In this document: in pieces, positions 16,552 through 25,429 of the stretch | How the letters are laid out: each line of letters begins with the position of its first letter | Position numbering within the stretch: position 1 is the stretch's first letter | Assembly: GCA_964593065.1 (NCBI GenBank) | Contig: CAZQGO010000014.1 | Span: forward strand, 1-64,000 | DNA: 64,000 bases | Source of the DNA: CAZQGO01 sp964593065 | GTDB taxonomy: Bacteria > Oederibacteriota > JAAXVQ01 | Direction of reading: 5' to 3' | Position numbers and translations under genes: made by a program | The notes under the pieces: generated by a model | Databases searched by the model: none | Told to the model about the DNA's origin: nothing | Seen by the model: only the letters and a program-made list of their open reading frames with translations

Positions 16552-16828
16552 GATTGCTTCCCCCTTCTTTTGGTGATCCGCGATCCCCGGGATGTCCGCG
16601 TCTTTTCGGCCCCACGGCTGATAAAACCCCGTGAAGCGGGTTTGGTTTCGCCTTCGCAGGCTGGCGCGAAACCTGTCCGGAAACCCGCTGCCGAGTATGA
16701 ATTTCATTATAGTCAGAAACGGGCCGGAACAAAACGAAATTCCGCCTGCCGCAATATTTTCCCGTCCGCTGAACCGGCCGCCCCCTCCGCCCTCAGCCGT
16801 CCTGCAAGCGGATCCCGAGTCGGGTTGG

Positions 16829-17191
16829 TTACGGAAGCGGCTGCTTCCACATTTTCAGGGTGCTGTACTGGTTGCTGGACCAGGGCCAGAACATGGCGAC
16901 AACGGCCATGCCGTCGAACAGCCGGTAAAACAGGGTCTGGTTTTTCTGGATGCCGCCGTAGGCCTCGGTCACGGCCTTGGCCTCCCGGGACGGCGAGGTG
17001 CCGGCCGCTTTGAAGGGCGGCCCCAGGTGCCGGCCCAAGTGCTCGGTCCATTGCGGTATGGCGTTTTGCGTGATCACGACTTCAAAATAATCTTCCGATT
17101 TTCCGCGCTGCTCGACGACTTCCAAATTCAGGATGGGTTCCAAAATTTCATCCCACGGGTTTGGCACAGGACCGCCTTTCCAAGCCGGCAA
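16829..17191 (-). CDS. Hypothetical protein
   Basis: A 120-residue frame starting at TTG (or GTG about 21 bases later) reads like a cytoplasmic globular protein: PWDEILEPILNLEVVEQRG, FEVVITQNAIPQWTEHLG and FYRLFDGMAVVAMFWPW. Codon use suits the neighbours, but no start has a good ribosome-binding site and I recognise no family. It is on the same strand as the DUF1761 gene upstream. Confidence 0.5.
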   Translation of the reverse strand: MPAWKGGPVPNPWDEILEPILNLEVVEQRGKSEDYFEVVITQNAIPQWTEHLGRHLGPPFKAAGTSPSREAKAVTEAYGGIQKNQTLFYRLFDGMAVVAMFWPWSSNQYSTLKMWKQPLP

Positions 17192-17320
17192 ACCGGCTGA
17201 AACAAAATTCCCTTCTCATTTTTACCACGAATTCGCCGCGGCAGACAACCTCCGTCTGGAACGCCGCCGCAAATTTTTCCTCCCCCCGGCCGGCTGCCGT
17301 CCGTCCGGACCCGGACCGGA

Positions 17321-17728
17321 TCACCGCCAGCTCGCCAGGATGCCGCCCATCAGCGCCGTACCGAGCAGGGTGCAGGAGATATTGATGAGGTACAAGCGCC
17401 ACGGCCGTTGTTCAAAAACAGCGTTCATGCCCGTGGTGGTGGCCACGAAACCCCCGGACAGGCACAGACCGCCAAGAAAACCGCCGGTGAAGGTTCGGAT
17501 CTGCATGAGTCCGAGAAAGTACCCCAGCACGTAGGCGGTGATCAACGCCGCCGCCAGGGCCGCCAGCATGCCCGCCAGCATGCTTTTGTTCCTGTCTTCG
17601 GATGTGAGTTTCACCAGCTCCGCCCAGGTCTTGGCGAACAGGACCGGGGAATACCACAACGCCCCCAGTAGAAAATTGGCCAAGGCGGCGATCAGGACGG
17701 CCGGCAGGCTGACGTAGACGTGGGGCAT
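17321..17728 (-). CDS. DUF1761 integral membrane protein
   Basis: A 135-residue protein starts at MPHVYVSLPAV after AAGGAGG. Four hydrophobic segments are visible. FLLGALWYSPVLFAKTWAEL and the GGFLGGLCLSGGF region match the DUF1761 family of small inner-membrane proteins, whose function is unknown. Confidence 0.8.
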   Translation of the reverse strand: MPHVYVSLPAVLIAALANFLLGALWYSPVLFAKTWAELVKLTSEDRNKSMLAGMLAALAAALITAYVLGYFLGLMQIRTFTGGFLGGLCLSGGFVATTTGMNAVFEQRPWRLYLINISCTLLGTALMGGILASWR

Positions 17729-17858
17729 GAGAAGGCCTCCTTCCTTGCCGTTCGGGATGAGTGCTTTGAAAATTTTCCGGTAGGGTGATTCCCCCGTCGT
17801 TCCCTCACGCCGAGGCCGCCGCGCCGAGGGACCGCGGCCCGGCCCGCTTTCCGCCGGC

Positions 17859-18341
17859 TCAGGCCTGGGGCGGAAGGTAGTGCTTGGACTGCTTGCCGGT
17901 CATTTCCTCGATCTCCACCTTGATGACCACCATTTTGCCCAGGGGATCCTCCTCGTAGTTCCAGACCGCGTTGCCGGCATAATGCCGCATGATCACGTTG
18001 AGGGCCTCGATCTTTTCCCCCACGTTCTCCACGATGGCGGCCCGCCCGCGGCCGATGACGCTCTGGTACTTCGTTTCCCACTTGCAGGCCTGGTGCTCGT
18101 TCGGCAACAGCTCCACCTCCCCTTCCAGCTCGAAACCCACGCGGGGATTTTCCCGGAGCATTTCGATTTTCCTGCCCCGCGGCGCACAGTGGAAATACAG
18201 GCAAGGATGGGCGTAGCCGAAGTTCATGGGCACGATATACGGTTGATCGTGGAGGGAAAAAGCGCAGCGGCAAACCTGGGCCTTGTGAATGATCGTTTCC
18301 AGCTGGGCCAGGTCCTTGATTTCACGCCCGGGATGGCGCAT
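17859..18341 (-). CDS. Pyridoxamine 5'-phosphate oxidase-family FMN-binding protein
   Basis: A 160-residue protein reads MRHPGREIKDLAQLETIIHK, then AQVCRCAFSLHDQPYIVPMNFGY and YFHCAPRGRKIEMLRENPRVGFELEG. This is the split-barrel pattern of the pyridoxamine-5'-phosphate-oxidase-like, NimA-related family, which binds FMN (or heme/F420 in relatives) and acts as a small cytoplasmic oxidoreductase. Such genes often detoxify or reduce small molecules in anaerobes. The exact substrate cannot be read from sequence. It stands alone on the minus strand. Confidence 0.85.
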   Translation of the reverse strand: MRHPGREIKDLAQLETIIHKAQVCRCAFSLHDQPYIVPMNFGYAHPCLYFHCAPRGRKIEMLRENPRVGFELEGEVELLPNEHQACKWETKYQSVIGRGRAAIVENVGEKIEALNVIMRHYAGNAVWNYEEDPLGKMVVIKVEIEEMTGKQSKHYLPPQA

Positions 18342-18634
18342 CCGGAGAAGCCCCCGCGTAAAAGAAATTTCGGCCGGGCCGGCGGGTCCGCTTTCGCCTG
18401 ACCGGCTCCCAGAACGCTATTATACTGCAGACCCGCGCTCAGACCACGCGCTTTTACATTTTTTTGGGGAGGAAAGTAATATCGCCATGCATGCGACCGG
18501 TACTCGTAGCCAGAAAATCGCGGCGAGGCTTCACGCGGAATTCGAGTTGCATTCAGCCTGTCCGCCGGAGCGGTGCCAATCGGTTTCCAGGTCAGGAGAG
18601 TCCGGAAAGGTGTGAACCGGGCGGGGCGCAGGGC

Positions 18635-19039
18635 TTAAAAGTTCTGGTCGAAGGGCTCTTCCACCGAGTCGTTGTACAGGTTGAAGATGTTCGACAGGCC
18701 GCTGAGGGTGAAGAGCCGTTTGATGTGATCCTGCATGTTTGCGATCCGCAGGTCGCCGTTTAACTGGCGCGCCTGCTGCAGGCAGGCGACCATGACGCCC
18801 CAGGCCTTGGAGCTGATGTGGGACACGGCCGCCAAGTCCACGACGAGGTTGACCTTGCCCTCCTGGAGCAGTCGCTGCAGGCTGGCCTCGAATTCCTCCA
18901 CGGCCTGGCTGTTCAGGCCGTCCTGCAGCACCACCCACGCCGGTTCCCCGGCCGCGGAAGCGGCCGGCACCGGCGCCGGCGGGTCGGTGAATTCCGGGCG
19001 CTGCGGGAGCCATTTCCTGATCCGGTCCCATAAATCCAC
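18635..19039 (-). CDS. STAS-domain anti-anti-sigma-type protein
   Basis: The 134-residue protein has a short N-terminal tail (MDLWDRIRKWLPQRP) with a Pro/Ala linker, then a STAS domain: AWVVLQDGLNSQAVEEF, LVVDLAAVSHISSKAWGVMV and LRIANMQDHIKRLFTLSGL. The serine pair in HISSKAWG sits where SpoIIAA-type antagonists are phosphorylated, so a partner-switching role with a serine kinase is plausible, but no kinase or phosphatase gene lies nearby. It follows the membrane protein gene by four bases. Confidence 0.85.
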   Translation of the reverse strand: MDLWDRIRKWLPQRPEFTDPPAPVPAASAAGEPAWVVLQDGLNSQAVEEFEASLQRLLQEGKVNLVVDLAAVSHISSKAWGVMVACLQQARQLNGDLRIANMQDHIKRLFTLSGLSNIFNLYNDSVEEPFDQNF

Positions 19040-19043
19040 GGCG

Positions 19044-19448
19044 TCAATTCTCCCGGACGATAGTCAGCCACAACGCGGCGGTCAAGCCCCAAACCGCGTT
19101 GAAGAGCAACACCTGCACGAAGGTGAAGGTCCCGAGCTGGGCGCCGAACATCCCCTGCCCGCGGGCGGGAAACACCACCAGCAGCTGCACCAGCGAGGGC
19201 GCCAGGCTCAGCCACAGGCCCTTGGCCAGCGGCCCGGCCTTCAGAGGCAGCAGAAAGACCAGGCCCCAGATTCCGCCCCAGACCACGCGCTGGTACAGCA
19301 TGGGCCGGTTCAACCCCTGCGCCAGGTGAAAGCCGTGAGCGGAAGCCGCCCCCAGGCTCTTGTAGAGCCCGACCGCCACGGCGTTGGCCAGGCCGCCGAG
19401 AGCCCCGGCGGCGAAAAAGACCGTCAAGCGTCGCAGGAAATTCGCCAT
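19044..19448 (-). CDS. Small integral membrane protein of unknown function
   Basis: A 134-residue product has about four hydrophobic segments (FFAAGALGGLANAVAVGLY, WGGIWGLVFLLPL, PSLVQLLVVFPA and VLLFNAVWGLTAALWL). No family is recognisable. It begins the transcript that includes the STAS gene four bases downstream; the close spacing suggests a functional pair. Confidence 0.7.
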   Translation of the reverse strand: MANFLRRLTVFFAAGALGGLANAVAVGLYKSLGAASAHGFHLAQGLNRPMLYQRVVWGGIWGLVFLLPLKAGPLAKGLWLSLAPSLVQLLVVFPARGQGMFGAQLGTFTFVQVLLFNAVWGLTAALWLTIVREN

Positions 19449-19781
19449 GGATCAGGAACGCCCCTTCCCGGGTGCACGGGTCTTCGCGACCTGAATGCAG
19501 CCCGGCTCTCGTCCGCCGCCTGCTCACGGATTTCTATTCCCTTACCGGCATTGTATCATAAAAAGCCCGCGCCCGGCACGCAAACCTAATTTGAAAAATC
19601 GGATTGCCGGCCGGCTGCCGGCGCCGACTTGTTTGCGGTGAAGACGGCCGGAAGCGGGAGGTTCGTATTTGCTTGTCTCTTCGGGCCGGCGGCTGTAAGA
19701 TTTGAACCCGCGCCGGGATCGAGCCCTGATTTTTTCCGCGGGGGGGGCCTCCCGGCGCATTCCCGCAAGGAGTTTTCCGGC
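19449..19781. other. Gene-free stretch between divergent genes
   Basis: The stretch separates the membrane protein gene (minus) from the SRAP gene (plus). It contains the SRAP promoter at 19673-19701; I see no further element. Confidence 0.4.
19673..19701 (+). promoter_or_regulatory. Sigma-70-type promoter for SRAP gene
   Basis: TTGTCT and TAAGAT are separated by 17 bases, about 80 bases upstream of the SRAP start. No SOS box is evident next to it. Confidence 0.5.
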
Positions 19782-20450
19782 ATGTGCGGACGTTTCTGGC
19801 AAGTCGGCGAATTGCCCCTGCTCCGGCAGGCGTTCCAGGTCGAGGCGTTCCGCGACCCGGCGGCCACGCATTTTAATGTCGCTCCCGGGCAGAGGGCGGG
19901 CGTCCTGGTCAATTCGGGCCAGGGAATCACCTGGGTCCAGATGCAATGGGGCTTAATCCCCCACTGGGCCAAGGATCCCGGGATTGGCCGCAAGATGATC
20001 AATGCCCGGGCGGAAACCATCACCGAGAAGCCCAGTTACAAGCGCCTCTTCCGTCATCAGCGCTGCCTGGTCCCCTGCGGGGGATTTTACGAATGGAAAT
20101 CCGCGGGCAAGTTTAAAACGCCTTATCTGATCCGCATGAAATCGCGGGAACTATTCGGCCTGGCCGGACTGTGGGGCGAATGGCGGCCTCCGCAGGGTCC
20201 GCCCCTTCTGACCTTCACCATCATCACCACCGCGGCCAACAAATTCATGCGGGCCATCCATGCCCGCATGCCGGTGATCATTCCCAAGGGGAAAATCGCG
20301 GCCTGGCTGGATCCCCTGGCGTATGATCCCCAGGCCCTGCTGCCCCTGCTGCAAACCCCGGCCGTGCTGGAACTCGAAGCCTACCCGGTCTCCAAGCTCG
20401 TCAACCTTCCGAAAAACGACTCTCCGGACTGCATCCAGCCCCTGGCCTAG
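19782..20450 (+). CDS. SRAP-domain protein (YedK-type abasic-site sensor)
   Basis: A 222-residue SOS-response-associated peptidase-family protein begins MCGRFWQVGE with the conserved Cys2 that forms a DNA-protein crosslink with abasic sites in single-stranded DNA. Further signatures are NVAPGQ, WGLIPHWAKDP, NARAETI, CLVPCGGFYEWK and HARMPVII, containing the glutamate and histidine of the active site. Length and motifs match YedK/HMCES. The start codon is fixed because Cys2 must follow the removed Met, and AAGGAG lies upstream. Confidence 0.95.
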   Translation: MCGRFWQVGELPLLRQAFQVEAFRDPAATHFNVAPGQRAGVLVNSGQGITWVQMQWGLIPHWAKDPGIGRKMINARAETITEKPSYKRLFRHQRCLVPCGGFYEWKSAGKFKTPYLIRMKSRELFGLAGLWGEWRPPQGPPLLTFTIITTAANKFMRAIHARMPVIIPKGKIAAWLDPLAYDPQALLPLLQTPAVLELEAYPVSKLVNLPKNDSPDCIQPLA

Positions 20451-20478
20451 GCGCCGCGTAACCCACCCCTCCCCGGGT

Positions 20479-20673
20479 TTACTCGGCGGAGGCCGGTTGG
20501 GTCTGGGCGGTGCGTTTCTGGCCCTGGTGGCGCTGGTAGAAGTCCCGGATCGCGTCCAAGTGCTCCAGGATCAGCTTGGCCTTGGACAGGCCGAAGGTGA
20601 AGCCGTACCTGTCGTTTTCCCCCTGCTTAAGTGTAATGACCGGATTTCCCTTGAACTCGCCGATGGTGACCAT
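20479..20673 (-). CDS. Conserved small hypothetical protein
   Basis: A 64-residue product begins MVTIGEFKGNPVITLKQGEN after GGAGGAAAGGCA. Two or three predicted strands are followed by one long helix (LSKAKLILEHLDAIRDFYQR). The pattern looks conserved and structured; I recall similar short proteins in anaerobic Gram-negatives but cannot name a family. It converges on the SRAP gene. Confidence 0.65.
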   Translation of the reverse strand: MVTIGEFKGNPVITLKQGENDRYGFTFGLSKAKLILEHLDAIRDFYQRHQGQKRTAQTQPASAE

Positions 20674-20796
20674 TGCCTTTCCTCCCGGTGCTGCCGGCTT
20701 CCGCGGGCCTGCGCTGCCCGACGCATGATTTGGACAGGATACCAGAAGAAGAAGTTGCGCGCGACTTGAAAAACCCGGCCGATAAAATTTTCTCGC

Positions 20797-20826
20797 TTGA
20801 CTTTGTTTGCCGCCGCTTTCTATAAT
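20797..20826 (+). promoter_or_regulatory. Sigma-70-type promoter for GGDEF gene
   Basis: TTGACT and a perfect TATAAT are separated by 18 bases, about 48 bases upstream of the GGDEF start codon. Confidence 0.7.
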
Positions 20827-20873
20827 TTAGCTTCTTTACGGGACGGTGCCCATTCCAAGCCTCGCAGGTTTTT

Positions 20874-21842
20874 ATGACACCTAAAAAGACCGTGGCCAAG
20901 CCGAGGGACGCCCTCGAAGACAAGCCGAAACACTTCACCCAGCCCTTCTCGCTGCAACCCGAGGAAAAAGACTTCATCCGCTGGATGTCCAAGGACGTGG
21001 CCGTGCTGGATTACTACGCCGGCCAGACGGAAAAAGTCCCCCGCGAGTTATGGATCACCCTGGAAACCCTGCGCATGAACAAGGGCAAGGACCTGTACGT
21101 GGAGCTCCTGTACGCCCTCACCCACCGATATTTCCCCCCGGAAGACGCCAAGAAACTCTGGGACTTGGTGGTCACGCACAAGAAATTCCTGTCCAAAAAA
21201 CTGGGACGCGAGGTCGGCATCAAGGTGGCGGTTCTGGATTACATCGGGGAGCAATCCGGCCACTTGAAGGACCTGCAGCTTTTTCCCGAAGAGGACATCG
21301 ACAGCCTCCTGCTGTTCGCCAACGAGGACGGCTTGACCGGTCTGTACAACCACCGGTATTTTCAGGAGCGCTTGCATTACGAGGTCCAGCGCTGTAAGCG
21401 CTACCGGCGCCCCTTCAGCCTCTTTCTGCTCGACCTGGACAATTTCAAGGCCTACAACGACAGCTACGGGCATCTCAAAGGCGACGTCCTGCTGCGGGAA
21501 ATCGGCACTTTTTTCAAATCCACCTGCCGCGAGGCGGACGTGGTGGCCCGGTACGGCGGCGACGAATTCGCGTTCATCCTGCCGGAAACCAACGGCCAGC
21601 AGGCCGTGGCGGCCGTCCGGCGCCTGCACAAGGCCTTCCGGGCGTTTCGTTTCGGAAACCCGCTGCCGCAGGTCGCCCCGCCCATCACCATTTCGGTTGG
21701 CGTCTCCACTTTTCCCAAGGACGGCGGAGAGGCCGAGTCGCTGGTGCAGGGCGCGGACCAGGCTTTGTACCGGGCCAAACGGGGCGGCCGGAACCGCTTC
21801 TGCCTGGCACAGCGGCCGGGACACAAGCCAAAAGGCAAGTGA
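20874..21842 (+). CDS. GGDEF diguanylate cyclase with unknown N-terminal domain
   Basis: A 322-residue cytoplasmic protein. Residues of about 20-135 form a helical domain (FIRWMSKDVAVLDYYAG, FPPEDAKKLWDLVVTHKKF) that is closely shared with the protein at 24224-25243 and that I cannot name. The GGDEF domain follows (DGLTGLYNHRYF, then YGGDEF). The active-site motif is intact, so it should make cyclic di-GMP from two GTP, and an inhibitory RxxD site (READ) stands five residues before it. The flanking EF-G-like gene and the paralogue suggest a local duplication. The ribosome-binding site is weak. Confidence 0.9.
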   Translation: MTPKKTVAKPRDALEDKPKHFTQPFSLQPEEKDFIRWMSKDVAVLDYYAGQTEKVPRELWITLETLRMNKGKDLYVELLYALTHRYFPPEDAKKLWDLVVTHKKFLSKKLGREVGIKVAVLDYIGEQSGHLKDLQLFPEEDIDSLLLFANEDGLTGLYNHRYFQERLHYEVQRCKRYRRPFSLFLLDLDNFKAYNDSYGHLKGDVLLREIGTFFKSTCREADVVARYGGDEFAFILPETNGQQAVAAVRRLHKAFRAFRFGNPLPQVAPPITISVGVSTFPKDGGEAESLVQGADQALYRAKRGGRNRFCLAQRPGHKPKGK

Positions 21843-21990
21843 CCGGAACGGCGCGCGCTTTTTTCCGGCGGCGCGGCCCGGTTCGCTTTCGGCCCGCATC
21901 CGCGCGGCCTGCCGGCGGGCGCCGGGAGGAATTTCCCCGGGATTCCGGCTGCCGGATCCCGGGTAGGGCATTCGGTTCACAGGAGGACGT

Positions 21991-24078
21991 ATGCTTACGG
22001 ATTACAAGACGGAAAAAATTCAAAACCTGCTCTTGGTCGGGCACGGCCAGGTCGGCAAGACCACGCTGACCGAGTCCCTGCTCGTGGCCGGCGGCTTCCT
22101 GCACGAGCCCGGCGGGGTGGAAAAAGGCACGACCGTCAGCGACTTCGACGAAGAGGAAATCGCCCGCCGGACTTCCCTGTACACCTCGCTGGCCTACGCG
22201 GAATACCGGGACCACAAGCTCAACCTGCTGGACGCTCCCGGGGCCCCGGATTTCATCGGCCAGGTCATCACCGCCCTGCACGTGGCGGATTCCGTCCTGC
22301 TGCTCGTGGACGCCGAGGCGGGCCCGCAGATCGAGGCCATCAAGCACTCGCGCTACGCGCTGGAACTGAAAGTGCCGCGCGCCGTCTTCATCAACCGCAT
22401 GGACAAGGAGCGGGCGAATTTCCCGGCGGCGGTGGAAGCCTGCGCCGCCAAGTTCAACAAGCCGGCCGTGCCGGTCTGGCTGCCGATCGGGTCCGGAACG
22501 GGTTTTCGCGGCCTGGTGGACCTGCTGAACCAGAAGGCTCTTTTCTTCTCACCCGAGGACCGCCAGCCCCGGACCGGCGAGATCCCGGCCGAGGTGGCGC
22601 AGGCGGCGGAAACCGCCCGGGAAAAGCTCGTGGAGACCGCGGCGGAGGGGGACGACCGCCTGACCGAAAAATTTCTCGAGGGGCAGGCCCTGAGCGAGGA
22701 GGAAATCCTCCGCGGCTTGAACCAGGGCGTGTTGGCGGGCAATTTTTTGCCGGTTTTCTGCGGCTGCGCCAACCGCGTGGCGGGCGCGCAGGCGCTGCTG
22801 GACGCCTGCATTGCGTTCATGCCCCACGCCGGACAGCATGCCGTCCATTCCGGCTTCGTTCCCGGCTCCCCGGACCAGCCGCAAACCCGCGAACCGAGGG
22901 CCGACGCGCCGTTTTCGGCCCTCGTCTTCAAGACCCTGATCGACCAGTACGCGGGCAAGTTCTCCTTCTTCCGCGTCCAGTCCGGCACGGTGGCGACGGA
23001 CCAGGACGTGCTCAACGTGAACGCCAACCGCAAGGAGCGGCTGTCCCACTTGTACGCCATGCAGGGAAAGAAAAACATCGAGGTGCCGAAGGCCGTGGCC
23101 GGCGACATCATCGCCGTGTCCAAACTGGACGCGACCCGCACGGGCCACACCTTCGCCGATCCCGCGGCGCCGATCGAGTACCCGGCCATGCGCATCCCGC
23201 AGCCGGTCAACGCCATTTCCGTCACGCCCTCCAAAAAAGGCGATGAGGGCAAAATGGGCATGGCCATCGCCAAGCTGTGCGAGGAGGACCCGACCCTCAA
23301 TTTCCACTTCGAATCCGAGACCAACCAGTCGCTGCTCTCGGCCATGGGCGACCTGCAGCTGGACATCACGCTGGCGAAGCTGAAAAAGCGCTTCAACCTG
23401 GATTTGGAACGGGGCACGCCCCGCGTTCTGTACAAGGAAACCATTCAAAAGGCCGCGCCCGGCCACCACAAGCACAAGAAACAGACCGGCGGGCACGGCC
23501 AGTACGGCGAAGTGTACCTGGAGGTCCTGCCGCGGCAGCGGGGCGAGGGCTACTCCTTTGAAGACCGCATCGTGGGCGGCTCGATCCCCAAGGGCTACAT
23601 CCCCGGCGTGGAAAAGGGCATCAAGGAGGCCCTGGAAAAGGGCGTGCTGGCCCAATATCCCGTGATCGACGTGCTGGTCAAATTGACCGACGGCTCCTAC
23701 CACGACGTGGATTCGTCCGAACTGTCCTTTAAAATCGCCGGCCGCATGGCTTTCCGGGAAGCCATGCAAAAAGCCTCGCCGATTTTGCTGGAACCGGTCA
23801 TGAAGGTGAAAATCTACGCCGACGAAAGCTACATGGGCGCCATTACCAGCGATTTGAATTCGCGGCGCGGCCGGATCATCGCCATGGGCAGTGAAATCGA
23901 GGCCCACGTGCCCCAGGCGGAAATGCTGAATTATTCCAAGGACCTGAAGGCCATCACTTCCGGCACGGGAAATTTCGAGATGGAATTCTCCCATTACCAG
24001 CCCATCAGCGGCCGGATCGCGGAAAACGTCATCAAGGAATCCCACGTTTTGCACGGCGAGGCTAAAAGCGAGGATTAG
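21991..24078 (+). CDS. Elongation-factor-G-like translational GTPase
   Basis: A 695-residue protein with the EF-G domain order. G1 is GHGQVGKTTL, G3 is DAPGAPDF, G4 is NRMDKER (instead of NKMD), and HHKHKKQTGGHGQYGEV marks domain IV. The C-terminal domain V ends at SGTGNFEMEFSHYQP. The G2 region reads SDFDEEEIARRTSLYTS, which is the EF-G-like (type 2, FusA2-like) pattern and not the ribosomal EF-G one. Proteins of this group bind the ribosome and their exact role is unsettled. It starts after AGGAGG and is followed by a strong terminator. Confidence 0.9.
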   Translation: MLTDYKTEKIQNLLLVGHGQVGKTTLTESLLVAGGFLHEPGGVEKGTTVSDFDEEEIARRTSLYTSLAYAEYRDHKLNLLDAPGAPDFIGQVITALHVADSVLLLVDAEAGPQIEAIKHSRYALELKVPRAVFINRMDKERANFPAAVEACAAKFNKPAVPVWLPIGSGTGFRGLVDLLNQKALFFSPEDRQPRTGEIPAEVAQAAETAREKLVETAAEGDDRLTEKFLEGQALSEEEILRGLNQGVLAGNFLPVFCGCANRVAGAQALLDACIAFMPHAGQHAVHSGFVPGSPDQPQTREPRADAPFSALVFKTLIDQYAGKFSFFRVQSGTVATDQDVLNVNANRKERLSHLYAMQGKKNIEVPKAVAGDIIAVSKLDATRTGHTFADPAAPIEYPAMRIPQPVNAISVTPSKKGDEGKMGMAIAKLCEEDPTLNFHFESETNQSLLSAMGDLQLDITLAKLKKRFNLDLERGTPRVLYKETIQKAAPGHHKHKKQTGGHGQYGEVYLEVLPRQRGEGYSFEDRIVGGSIPKGYIPGVEKGIKEALEKGVLAQYPVIDVLVKLTDGSYHDVDSSELSFKIAGRMAFREAMQKASPILLEPVMKVKIYADESYMGAITSDLNSRRGRIIAMGSEIEAHVPQAEMLNYSKDLKAITSGTGNFEMEFSHYQPISGRIAENVIKESHVLHGEAKSED

Positions 24079-24136
24079 GCGCGGGCACGGGCCGCAACGG
24101 AAACCCCCGCGCCCGGACGGGCACGCGGGCGGGCAA

Positions 24137-24176
24137 AGAAAAACCCGGGGAAATCCTCCCCGGGTTTTCTTTTTTT
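24137..24176. terminator. Strong intrinsic terminator, usable from both sides
   Basis: AGAAAAACCCGGGG and CCCCGGGTTTTCT form a long stem with a short loop, and T-runs follow on the plus strand. It separates the convergent EF-G-like and GGDEF genes. Confidence 0.9.
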
Positions 24177-24223
24177 ACGGCTGCGAAAGCGGCGCGGCCG
24201 GCAGCCGCTTCCGGCCGACCGGA

Positions 24224-25243
24224 TTATTGGGCCTGCTCTTTGGAGGCCTTGAGGGTTTTGTTGGTCCGGACGCAGTTCCGTCCGGCCCGCTTGGCCCGGT
24301 ACAGGGCCTGGTCCGCCAGCTCAATCAAATCCTCCACGTTCTGGGCGTCGGAAGGATAGGCTTCCACGCCGATGGAAACCGTGATGAAGCTGCCGTCCTG
24401 CATGGGGCCGCCGAAGCGCCGGGATTCGAAATCCACGCGCAGGCGCTTGGCCAGGCCCAAGGCCTCGTCGTGGCCGGTTTCCGGGAGAATGATCGCGAAC
24501 TCGTCGCCCCCGTAGCGGGCGACCGTGTCGGAATCCCGCCGGGAGTCCTCGAAAAACTCCGCCACGCGCCGCAGCAGTTCATCCCCGTGCCGGTGTCCGA
24601 ACTGGTCGTTGTACTGTTTGAAATGGTCCAGGTCCATGATCAACAGGCTTAAGGGCCGGTGGTAGCGGCGCGCGCGGCCCAACTCGTGGCGCAGCTGCTC
24701 CTGGAAGAAGCGGTGATTGTACAGGCCGGTCAAGCCGTCCTCGTTGACGAACAGGAGCAGGCAATCCAGGTCCTTCTCGGGCAGCAGCCGCAGGTCTCCG
24801 GCCAAGCCTCGCTGATTGTCCAGAAAATCCAGCACCGCCACGCGGACGCCGACGTTGCGGCCCAGTTTTTCGGACATGAAATATTTGTGCACCAGAATGT
24901 CGTTCCACAGGTTGCGCGCCTCATTCGGGTCAAAACGCTTGTGGGTCAGCGCCATGAGCAGGTCCACGAAGAGCTCCTCGCCCCGCTTTTGGCGCAGCAT
25001 CTCGAAATTGTCCCACAGGTTTCGCGGCACCCGCTCGACGTCCCCGGCGAAATAGTCCAGGGCTTCCGCGTCCTTGGACAGCCAGTTGACGATGCTCTTG
25101 TCGTCCCGCATGAAGGCATGGATGTTCTGGCACTGGTCGCGGTAGACCTGGGCTAAAATATGGTTTTGCGGGGTGATTTGCAGGTTCATGGTTCCAGTTG
25201 CGCGCGGACGCGTCGACCTCCGGTTGGACATGGCCTCGGTCAT
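24224..25243 (-). CDS. GGDEF diguanylate cyclase, paralogue of the 20874 gene
   Basis: A 339-residue protein in which the N-terminal domain (WLSKDAEALDYFAGDVERVP, FDPNEARNLWNDILVHKYF) matches that of the GGDEF gene at 20874-21842 almost motif for motif. The GGDEF domain has DGLTGLYNHRFF and an intact YGGDEF, with RDSD in the RxxD inhibitory-site position. It should synthesise cyclic di-GMP. Several in-frame ATGs lie near the start, and the upstream one is kept because the N-terminus is uncertain. The gene is divergent in direction from its paralogue and converges with the EF-G-like gene. Confidence 0.9.
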   Translation of the reverse strand: MTEAMSNRRSTRPRATGTMNLQITPQNHILAQVYRDQCQNIHAFMRDDKSIVNWLSKDAEALDYFAGDVERVPRNLWDNFEMLRQKRGEELFVDLLMALTHKRFDPNEARNLWNDILVHKYFMSEKLGRNVGVRVAVLDFLDNQRGLAGDLRLLPEKDLDCLLLFVNEDGLTGLYNHRFFQEQLRHELGRARRYHRPLSLLIMDLDHFKQYNDQFGHRHGDELLRRVAEFFEDSRRDSDTVARYGGDEFAIILPETGHDEALGLAKRLRVDFESRRFGGPMQDGSFITVSIGVEAYPSDAQNVEDLIELADQALYRAKRAGRNCVRTNKTLKASKEQAQ

Positions 25244-25429
25244 ATTCCATTCATTGGTTGGCGGACGGGTTGGGAACGAAAAACAAACTACCTTTTATTG
25301 TCAGTCGAATCCGGGCATCTGTCAAGAAAATCGTGTTTTTTCCTTGCTGATCAAGGCAATTTCCGCGGGGCATGACCTGAGTCGGGAAGTTGACAAGCCC
25401 TCCCGCCGCGCAGCCCCGGGTAACCCCCT

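Noticed and set aside
18487..18615. 42-residue frame starting MHATGTRSQK on the plus strand
   Set aside because: A GGAGG lies upstream but too far from the ATG, the length is short, and the sequence shows no structure.
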